The notes under the pieces are model-generated. The model was not told where the DNA came from and did not search any database. It worked only from the letters and a program-made list of their open reading frames with translations. Positions 55,145 through 64,000 of a stretch of DNA of 64,000 nucleotides are shown here, piece after piece. This stretch comes from Gonocerus acuteangulatus. Taxonomy: Eukaryota > Arthropoda > Insecta > Hemiptera > Coreidae. A program made the translations under genes and the position numbers. Each line of letters opens with the position of its first letter. Positions within the stretch are counted from its first letter, which is position 1. The stretch lies in the NCBI GenBank assembly GCA_946811695.1, contig OX328128.1, positions 79,299,666 to 79,363,665 of the forward strand, read 5' to 3'.

Positions 55145-55761
55145 TGAGCAAAACTTATATATCTTTTTTATTATGTTTAATTTCGGTAAACATGACACAT
55201 CAGATGCTAGTTTCCTATGGAATTTGCTGAAGTGGGTGACTATTGTAATTCTATGAGCTTATTATCTCGGGAATAGTGCAATGCAAGTCGTAGCAGGAGG
55301 AATAAAAGGATCAATAAAAAAGATTTGAAACCCTGACAAGATCGGGTTTTGGCGAAGTGCCAGGATATCCAAGGAGTTATTTAGATTGCACTCTGAGTGC
55401 ATCCAATGAATGGTGCAGGTTACTAGAACACGAGGAGGAATTGCAGAAGAAATAATGCTGCAATAATGGAGACGGGTCGGAATCTTGGCATCAAATCCTG
55501 CTGGTTGTGAGGTCACTTTCAACTGAAAAGTTGATGTGGTTTAGTATTTTCCTCCCTATCTATAGGGAGGTAATCATGCTTATGGCTACAACATTGTTTT
55601 CAGATCTAGGCACTCCCAGCTTCTTTACAGACCGCACAGTGCTGACCATACTATCTCTCTGGTAACCTGGAGGTCTGAGGTCACTTGTAGGAGGCACTTT
55701 TGTCTGATTTTAGTGTCTTTCCTGCCTCTCTATTTAGCGAGAGAACCCCACTCATTTATAG
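55141..55761. other. Unassigned, with a diverged direct repeat
   Basis: GAGGTCACTTTCAACTGAAA to CCTCCCTATCTATAGGGAGG (55508-55571) recurs loosely as GAGGTCACTTGTAGGAGGCA to CCTCTCTATTTAGCGAGAG (55677-55745). Both hold a hairpin like the family B head. Confidence 0.5.
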
Positions 55762-56673
55762 TCGGAGAGCTGGCAACGCACTTTTCATGAAGTGTTTTAT
55801 GCACCCTGAAATTTTGCTATAGTGTACCTCTTGGTGAAGAAGGTAAGTATGTGTTTCCTGGACATACCTTGGAACACCAGGTACTGCGCGTAGGGGAAAG
55901 GTGCAAAACAATATTGCCCAAAAATAGTGTTTTATTCAGAAGCCAACTATTATTAATGAAAAAAATTACAAATTAAGGCAATTTTAAAATTAATAATAAA
56001 TAAGGCAGGCACGTTTAAGGGGATTAAAATGTAAATTTAAAAAAAAAAACAACAAAGTACCTAGTTTTTATTTTTAATATTAAATGAAGTGCTATATTCA
56101 CACTGCGATGTAAACAGCGTCTTCAATAAACATATTTGAAAATAATTGCAAAAGGGCAGACACTTTTGTGGGGTTTAATTATCAGGAAATATAAAAATAA
56201 ATGTTGCTTATGATAGACTGCAATACACTGCGCGTAACCGTAAGAGTGCATGAGACGACCGCGCAGTGTTGTTTGTTTTCTGTGCTCTCATTGGTCCTTG
56301 CTCACATGATCTTGTACAGCTGTTCCGGTTTTAATGGCAGCGCGAATAAAACTCTCATTTAATATTAGAATAAAGCAATTATTTTTTATTTATTTTTTTT
56401 TTTGTACGTGTTATACCCCTTAAAAGTGTCTGCCGTATTTATTATTCATTGTAAAATTGTCTTAGTTTTACATTAAAGATAGTTAGCTTCTGAATAAAAC
56501 TCTATTTTTTAGAAACATTTTTTTGTACCTTTCCCCTATGCGCAGTACCTGGTGTTCGAAGGTATGTCCAGGAAACACATATATACCTTCTTATCTACCC
56601 AAGAGGTGCATTATAGCAAAATTTCAAGATGCATAAAACACTTCATGAAAAATGCGTTGCTGGCTCTCGGACT
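55762..56673. mobile_element. Long-arm inverted-repeat element F, 912 bp
   Basis: GTCGGAGAGCTGGCAACGCA at the left and GCGTTGCTGGCTCTCGGAC at the right start arms that can be followed for about 280 bp (55762-56040; 56395-56673) through CCTGGACATACCTTGGAACA / GTATGTCCAGGAAACAC, GTACTGCGCGTAGGGGAAAG and GAGTTTTATTCAGAAGC. The centre holds no coding frame. Arms are about 85 percent alike by eye, so this is not very recent. Confidence 0.85.
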
Positions 56674-56684
56674 ATTATATATAT

Positions 56685-57596
56685 GTTACCGGCAAAGTAT
56701 ATAATCAGGCATTCTATAGAATGCCCAAATCCAGCCGGCAATGTATGAAATAAAGCATATTTCATACTTTGCCTAGGCATTCTATAGAATGCCTACTGTG
56801 CTTTAGGCAAAGTATGAAATAAAGGATTTGTAGCTTGTAGGAGTAACTACCGGCGGTGCGATTGCGGATTTATATCCATGAACATCACGTCTGATGATGT
56901 CTAGGAGAATTAGAAGAATGCCTAGGACGACTTTTGGGCATACGTGCTATGCGTTTCCGCTCGCTACGCTCGCTCAAGAAGATATCAAAACCCTAGCTAA
57001 TCCAACTCGCAGAAATTAATAGAATTCTATTAAATTCTTCGAGTTGGATTGACTAGGGTTTTGATATCTTCTTGAGCGAGCGTAGCGAGCGGAAACGCAT
57101 AGCACGTGTGCCCAAAAGCGACAGCTTACGACAGGTGAGTCTAAATTTTAATTATACTTCTTCATTAAGGATACGCTGTGTACGCCATCTTTTATAGCCT
57201 CCATAACAGTGAACTTTGGTACTTAATAATTTCTTTCCTAATTGAGAGCATTCTTTTTTTTAACGGATTCGTGTTTAGTGCATCAAATAACGTTATAGAG
57301 CAAACTTTAGAGAACATCGGTGCTGAGGACAATTTATTTTAGTGATTTGCATTGATTCTGAACACTCGAATTCTACCTGTTGTCATTTCTTTCAAGTATC
57401 TAAGTAAAGTTTATGTAGTATACTCAAAACCTTTTTAATTTTATACATTGCCCAATGAGCAACAGGCATTCTATAGAATACCTAGGCATTATATAGAATG
57501 CCTAGGCAATGTGTGTAATACGATGTACATTCTACACTTTGCCTCAACCACTCAGGCATTCTATAGAATACCTGGATTCTATACTTTGCCGGTAAC
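56685..57596. mobile_element. Inverted-repeat element E with palindromic subterminal repeats
   Basis: GTTACCGGCAAAGTAT at 56685 and ATACTTTGCCGGTAAC at 57596 are exact inverted ends. ATATATAT before and ATATACAT after might be an 8-bp target duplication. Five copies of a 20-bp palindrome, AGGCATTCTATAGAATGCCT or one- to two-base variants, lie at 56707, 56775, 57464, 57484 and 57554, next to repeats of GGCAAAGTATGAAATAAAG. No transposase frame. The superfamily is unknown to me. Confidence 0.85.
56931..57119. mobile_element. Foldback nested in element E, about 88-bp arms
   Basis: CTTTTGGGCATACGTGCTAT at the left pairs with ATAGCACGTGTGCCCAAAAG at the right with one mismatch; arms continue through CCGCTCGCTACGCTCGCTCA and GAAGATATCAAAACCCTAG to a centre of AATTAATAGAATTCTATTAA. 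An incomplete second copy is at 45890-46042. The GCGAGCG wording is notably GC-rich for this region. Confidence 0.88.
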
Positions 57597-57611
57597 ATAT
57601 ACATAAATGTG

Positions 57612-57868
57612 TATACAGGGTGTCCCCGAAGGAACTCGCCATACTTGAGGGGTGTGTACGCCGACTAAAGTGTAGTTGAATGCCACCAACGAAAAATGTT
57701 AACTTGGATTATTTCCCTAGACATAGGCGTTTCCATGTTTTCTTTTTTTTGTCTAAATGCTATTTTTTGACAGTTTTTGCGCTATTAGTCGTTCACGACA
57801 TAGATAAAATTTAATTCTGATGGCATTTTCAAAATCTGCATTAAATTTCCTATAATACCCCGTGTACC
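57612..57868 (+). mobile_element. Transposon end, TACAGGGTGTCCCC type
   Basis: TACAGGGTGTCCCCGAAGGA starts a short block of the same terminal class as 34636. ATACCCCGTGTA at 57856-57867 may be a decayed right end, which would give a 256-bp MITE directly before the 60-bp satellite. Confidence 0.5.
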
Positions 57869-57869
57869 T

Positions 57870-60800
57870 TGTCATATCTTGGATACTTACATGACTGATT
57901 GGTTAGGTAGAAAGGACTCTCAAAATAGTTGCCATATCTTGGATACTTACGTGACTGATTGGTTAGGTAGATAGGACTCTCAAAATAGTTGCCATATCTT
58001 GGATACTTACATGACTGATTGGTTAGGTAGATAGGACTCTCAAAATAGTTGCCATATCTTGGATACTTACATGACTGATAGGTTAGGTAGATAGGACTCT
58101 CAAAATAGTTGCCATATCTTGGATACTTACATGACTGATTGGTTAGGTAGATAGGACTCTCAAAATAGTTGCCATATCTTGGATACTTACATGACTGATT
58201 GGTTAGGTAGATAGGACTCTCAAAATAGTTGCCATATCTTGGATACTTACATGACTGATTGGTTAGGTAGATAGGACTCTCAAAATAGTTGCCATATCTT
58301 GGATACTTACATGACTGATTGGTTAGGTAGATAGGACTCTCAAAATAGTTGCCATATCTTGGATACTTACATGACTGATTGGTTAGGTAGATAGGACTCT
58401 CAAAATAGTTGCCATATCTTGGATACTTACATGACTGATTGGTTAGGTAGATAGGACTCTCAAAATAGTTGCCATATCTTGGATACTTACATGACTGATT
58501 GGTTAAGTAGATAGGACTCTCAAAATAGTTGCCATATCTTGGATACTTACATGACTGATTGGTTAGGTAGATAGGACTCTCAAAATAGTTGCCATATCTT
58601 GGATACTTACATGACTGATTGGTTAGGTAGATAGGACTCTCAAAATAGTTGCCATATCTTGGATACTTACATGACTGATTGGTTAAGTAGATAGGACTCT
58701 CAACATAGTTGCCATATCTTGGATACTTACATGACTGATTGGTTAGGTAGATAGGACTCTCAAAATAGTTGCCATATCTTGGATACTTACATGACTGATT
58801 GGTTAGGTAGATAGGACTCTCAAAATAGTTGCCATATCTTGGATACTTACATGACTGATTGGTTAGGTAGATAGGACTCTCAAAATAGTTGCCATATCTT
58901 GGATACTTACATGACTGATTGGTTAGGTAGATAGGACTCTCAAAATAGTTGCCATATCTTGGATACTTACATGACTGATTGGTTAGGTAGATAGGACTCT
59001 CAAAATAGTTGCCATATCTTGGATACTTACATGACTGATTGGTTAGGTAGATAGGACTCTCAAAATAGTTGCCATATCTTGGATACTTACATGACTGATT
59101 GGTTAGGTAGATAGGACTCTCAAAATAGTTGCCATATCTTGGATACTTACATGACTGATTGGTTAGGTAGATAGGACTCTCAAAATAGTTGCCATATCTT
59201 GGATACTTACATGACTGATTGGTTAGGTAGATAGGACTCTCAAAATAGTTGCCATATCTTGGATACTTACGTGACTGATTGGTTAGGTAGATAGGACTCT
59301 CAAAATAGTTGCCATATCTTGGATACTTACATGACTGATTGGTTAGGTAGATAGGACTCTCAAAATAGTTGCCATATCTTGGATACTTACATGACTGATT
59401 CGTTAGGTAGATAGGACTCTCAAAATAGTTGCCATATCTTGGATACTTACATGACTGATTGGTTAGGTAGATAGGACTCTCAAAATAGTTGCCATATCTT
59501 GGATACTTACATGACTGATTGGTTAGGTAGATAGGACTCTCAAAATAGCTGCCATATCTTGGATACTTACATGTCTGATTGGTTAGGTAGATAGGACTCT
59601 CAAAATAGTTGCCATATCTTGGATACTTACATGACTGATTGGTTAGGTAGAAAGGACTCTCAAAATAGTTGCCATATCTTGGATACTTACATGACTGATT
59701 GGTTAGGTAGATAGGACTCTCAAAATAGTTGCCATATCTTGGATACTTACATGACTGATTGGTTAGGTAGATAGGACTCTCAAAATAGTTGCCATATCTT
59801 GGATACTTACATGACTGATTGGTTAGGTAGATAGGACTCTCAAAATAGCTGCCATATCTTGGATACTTACATGACTGATTGGTTAGGTAGATAGGACTCT
59901 CAAAATAGTTGCCATATCTTGGATACTTACATGACTGATTGGTTAGGTAGATAGGACTCTCAAAATAGTTGCCATATCTTGGATACTTACATGACTGATT
60001 GGTTAGATAGATAGGACTCTCAAAATAGCTGCCATATCTTGGATACATACATGACTGATTGGTTAGGTAGATAGGACTCTCAAAATAGCTGCCATATCTT
60101 GGATACTTACATGACTGATTGGTTAGGTAGATAGGACTCTCAAAATAGTTGCCATATCTTGGATACTTACATGACTGATTGGTTAGGTAGATAGGACTCT
60201 CAAAATAGTTGCCATATCTTGGATACTTACATGACTGATTGGTTAGGTAGATAAGACTCTCAAAATAGTTGCCATATCTTGGATACTTACATGACTGATT
60301 GGTTAGATAGATAGGACTCTCAAAATAGCTGCCATATCTTGGATAGATACATGACTGATTGGTTAAGTAGATAGGACTCTCAAAATAGTTGCCATATCTT
60401 GGATACTTACATGACTGATTGGTTAGGTAGATAGGACTCTCAAAATAGCTGCCATATCTTGGATACTTACATGACTGATTGGTTAGATAGATAGGACTCT
60501 CAAAATAGTTGCCATATCTTGGATACTTACATGACTGATTGGTTAGGTAGATAGGACTCTCAAAATAGCTGCCATATCTTGGATACTTACATGACTGATT
60601 GGTTAGGTAGATAGGACTCTCAAAATAGTTGCCATATCTTGGATACTTACATGACTGATTGGTTAGATAGATAGGACTCTCAAAATAGTTGCCATATCTT
60701 GGATACTTACATGACTGATTGGTTAAGTAGATAGGACTCTCAAAATAGTTGCCATATCTTGGATACTTACATGACTGATTGGTTAGGTAGATAGGACTCT

Positions 60801-63800
60801 CAAAATAGCTGCCATATCTTGGATACTTACATGACTGATTGGTTAGATAGATAGGACTCTCAAAATAGTTGCCATATCTTGGATACTTACATGACTGATT
60901 GGTTAGGTAGATAGGACTCTCAAAATAGCTGCCATATCTTGGATACTTACATGACTGATTGGTTAGATAGATAGGACTCTCAAAATAGTTGTCATATCTT
61001 GGATACTTACATGACTGATTGGTTAGGTAGATAGGACTCTCAAAATAGCTGCCATATCTTGGATACTTACATGACTGATTGGTTAGATAGATAGGACTCT
61101 CAAAATAGTTGCCATATCTTGGATACTTACATGACTGATTGGTTAGATAGATAGGACTCTCAAAATAGCTGCCATATCTTGGATACTTACATGACTGATT
61201 GGTTAGATAGATAGGACTCTCAAAATAGTTGTCATATCTTGGATACTTACATGACTGATTGGTTAGATAGATAGGACTCTCAAAATAGCTGCCATATCTT
61301 GGATACTTACATGACTGATTGGTTAGGTAGATAGGACTCTCAAAATAGTTGCCATATCTTGGATACTTACATGACTGATTGGTTAGGTAGATAGGACTCT
61401 CAAAATAGTTGCCATATCTTGGATACTTACATGACTGATTGGTTAGGTAGATAGGACTCTCAAAATAGTTGCCATATCTTGGATACTTACATGACTGATT
61501 GGTTAGGTAGATAGGACTCTCAAAATAGTTGCCATATCTTGGATACTTACATGACTGATTGGTTAGGTAGATAGGACTCTCAAAATAGTTGCCATATCTT
61601 GGATACTTACATGACTGATTGGTTAGGTAGATAGGACTCTCAAAATAGTTGCCATATCTTGGATACTTACATGACTGATTGGTTAGGTAGATAGGACTCT
61701 CAAAATAGTTGCCATATCTTGGATACTTACATGACTGATTGGTTAGGTAGATAGGACTCTCAAAATAGTTGCCATATCTTGGATACTTACATGACTGATT
61801 GGTTAGGTAGATAGGACTCTCAAAATAGTTGCCATATCTTGGATACTTACATGACTGATTGGTTAGGTAGATAGGACTCTCAAAATAGTTGTCATATCTT
61901 GGATACTTACATGACTGATTGGTTAGGTAAATAGGACTCTCAAAATAGTTGCCATATCTTGGATACTTACATGACTGATTGGTTAGGTAGATAGGACTCT
62001 CAAAATAGTTGCCATATCTTGGATACTTACATGACTGATTGGTTAGGTAGATAGGACTCTCAAAATAGTTGCCATATCTTGGATACTTACATGACTGATT
62101 GGTTAGGTAGATAGGACTCTCAAAATAGTTGCCATATCTTGGATACTTACATGACTGATTGGTTAAGTAGATAGGACTCTCAAAATAGTTGCCATATCTT
62201 GGATACTTACATGACTGATTGGTTAAGTAGATAGGACTCTCAAAATAGTTGCCATATCTTGGATACTTACATGACTGATTGGTTAGGTAGATAGGACTCT
62301 CAAAATAGTTGTCATATCTTGGATACTTACATGACTGATTGGTTAAGTAGATAGGACTCTCAAAATAGTTGCCATATCTTGGATACTTACATGACTGATT
62401 GGTTAAGTAGATAGGACTCTCAAAATAGTTGCCATATCTTGGATACTTACATGACTGATTGGTTAAGTAGATAGGACTCTCAAAATAGTTGCCATATCTT
62501 GGATACTTACATGACTGATTGGTTAAGTAGATAGGACTCTCAAAATAGTTGCCATATCTTGGATACTTACATGACTGATTGGTTAAGTAGATAGGACTCT
62601 CAAAATAGTTGCCATATCTTGGATACTTACATGACTGATTGGTTAGGTAGATAGGACTCTCAAAATAGTTGCCATATCTTGGATACTTACATGACTGATT
62701 GGTTAGGTAGATAGGACTCTCAAAATAGTTGCCATATCTTGGATACTTACATGACTGATTGGTTAAGTAGATAGGACTCTCAAAATAGTTGCCATATCTT
62801 GGATACTTACATGACTGATTGGTTAGGTAGATAGGACTCTCAAAATAGTTGCCATATCTTGGATACTTACATGACTGATTGGTTAGGTAGATAGGACTCT
62901 CAAAATAGTTGCCATATCTTGGATACTTACATGACTGATTGGTTAAGTAGATAGGACTCTCAACATAGTTGCCATATCTTGGATACTTACATGACTGATT
63001 GGTTAGGTAGATAGGACTCTCAAAATAGTTGCCATATCTTGGATACTTACATGACTGATTGGTTAGGTAGATAGGACTCTCAAAATAGTTGCCATATCTT
63101 GGATACTTACATGACTGATTGGTTAGGTAGATAGGACTCTCAAAATAGTTGCCATATCTTGGATACTTACATGACTGATTGGTTAGGTAGATAGGACTCT
63201 CAAAATAGTTGCCATATCTTGGATACTTACATGACTGATTGGTTAGGTAGATAGGACTCTCAAAATAGTTGCCATATCTTGGATACTTACATGACTGATT
63301 GGTTAGGTAGATAGGACTCTCAAAATAGTTGCCATATCTTGGATACTTACATGACTGATTGGTTAGGTAGATAGGACTCTCAAAATAGTTGCCATATCTT
63401 GGATACTTACGTGACTGATTGGTTAGGTAGATAGGACTCTCAAAATAGTTGCCATATCTTGGATACTTACATGACTGATTCGTTAGGTAGATAGGACTCT
63501 CAAAATAGTTGCCATATCTTGGATACTTACATGACTGATTGGTTAGGTAGAAAGGACTCTCAAAATAGTTGCCATATCTTGGATACTTACATGACTGATT
63601 GGTTAGGTAGATAGGACTCTCAAAATAGTTGCCATATCTTGGATACTTACATGACTGATTGGTTAGGTAGATAGGACTCTCAAAATAGTTGCCATATCTT
63701 GGATACTTACATGACTGATTGGTTAGGTAGATAGGACTCTCAAAATAGCTGCCATATCTTGGATACTTACATGACTGATTGGTTAGGTAGATAGGACTCT

Positions 63801-64000
63801 CAAAATAGTTGCCATATCTTGGATACTTACATGACTGATTGGTTAGGTAGATAGGACTCTCAAAATAGTTGCCATATCTTGGATACTTACATGACTGATT
63901 GGTTAGATAGATAGGACTCTCAAAATAGCTGCCATATCTTGGATACATACATGACTGATTGGTTAGGTAGATAGGACTCTCAAAATAGCTGCCATATCTT
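57870..64000. repeat. 60-bp satellite, about 102 copies, runs off the window
   Basis: The unit GCCATATCTTGGATACTTAC + ATGACTGATTGGTTAGGTAG + ATAGGACTCTCAAAATAGTT is repeated head to tail without interruption. Variants are few and shared: GTTAAGTAG, GTTAGATAG, AGCTGCC, GTTGTCAT, GTAGAAAGG, TACGTGACT, CTCAACATAG. Markers at 59641, 59821, 60001 and 60061 return exactly 3900 bp later (63541, 63721, 63901, 63961), and CTCAACATAG at 58701 returns at 62961, so a block of about 4 kb has been duplicated inside the array. Between 60421 and 61320, 120- and 240-bp alternations are visible. As 60 is a multiple of three, one minus frame (63948-57850) stays open for 2032 codons with a 20-residue period (KYPRYGNYFESPIYLTNQSC). 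I count about 10 distinct replacement changes against about 4 silent ones, close to what mutation alone gives, so I do not call it a gene. Confidence 0.98.

Noticed and set aside
57850..63948. 2032-codon open frame on the minus strand as a giant repeat protein
   Set aside because: It is exactly the 60-bp satellite read in one frame; there is no unique N- or C-terminal domain, and replacement changes outnumber silent ones as expected without selection. It is also cut by the window end.
57870..64000. CRISPR-like array
   Set aside because: Repeats are contiguous 60-mers without unique spacers, and the surrounding elements are eukaryotic.

Overview
This window reads as non-coding, repeat-dense, AT-rich nuclear DNA from an animal, most likely an invertebrate and plausibly an arthropod. 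The basis is tRNA-derived SINEs, mariner, Tc1 and pogo DNA transposons, Jockey/R1-type non-LTR fragments, Penelope-like units and more than 20 (TA)n arrays. The organism is an inference; no rRNA, host gene or other diagnostic gene is present. I found no intact host protein gene. Every recognisable coding stretch is a broken transposable-element fragment, and most long open frames are microsatellite or satellite translations.

Layout. 1-1835: a 19-bp minisatellite whose distal half has been amplified as a 76-bp (4 x 19) higher-order unit. 2018-6640: microsatellites, a deleted mariner, two inward-facing copies of interspersed family A, and a palindromic hammerhead-bearing unit. 7191-8919: SINEs set in (TA)n. 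8930-13595: family B copies, an 88-bp tandem array and a second hammerhead unit. 13873-16493: a 1.6-kb IR/DR Tc1 element split by a nested family A copy. 17-25 kb: mostly unassigned sequence, a GC-rich tandem segment inside a family A copy, and family B, D and G repeats. 25-31 kb: three non-LTR retrotransposon 3' ends, an ATCGAT-rich satellite and a 42-bp minisatellite. 31.5-42.2 kb: SINEs, two large family B copies (one carrying a Penelope-type foldback, one carrying a pogo element), another DDE transposase fragment and a Tigger-like MITE. 43-50 kb: family A copies, a 121-bp satellite, foldbacks and a 40/120-bp minisatellite. 50.8-51.9 kb: a Penelope-like element with a GIY-YIG endonuclease frame between 220-bp inverted arms that each carry a hammerhead-like core. 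52.4-57.9 kb: MITEs, a second pogo copy, and two adjacent large inverted-repeat elements. 57.87-64.0 kb: about 102 copies of a 60-bp satellite running off the window.

How the parts relate. Families A and B have the same plan: a hairpin head, an internal (TA)n tract, a long body (in A built of ~145-bp core repeats) and a tail with a conserved GCAG-N-TCCTGC hairpin followed by a GGACTTT-like end. This plan resembles non-autonomous Helentron/HINE (DINE-1, pearl) elements. Their (TA)n tracts have served as landing sites for mariner, two pogo copies, at least one Penelope-like element and SINEs, so the region grew by nesting. The most interesting sequences are the hammerhead-type cores in three Penelope-like families, all with one extra base before stem II, and the 912-bp element at 56685-57596 with five copies of a 20-bp palindrome.
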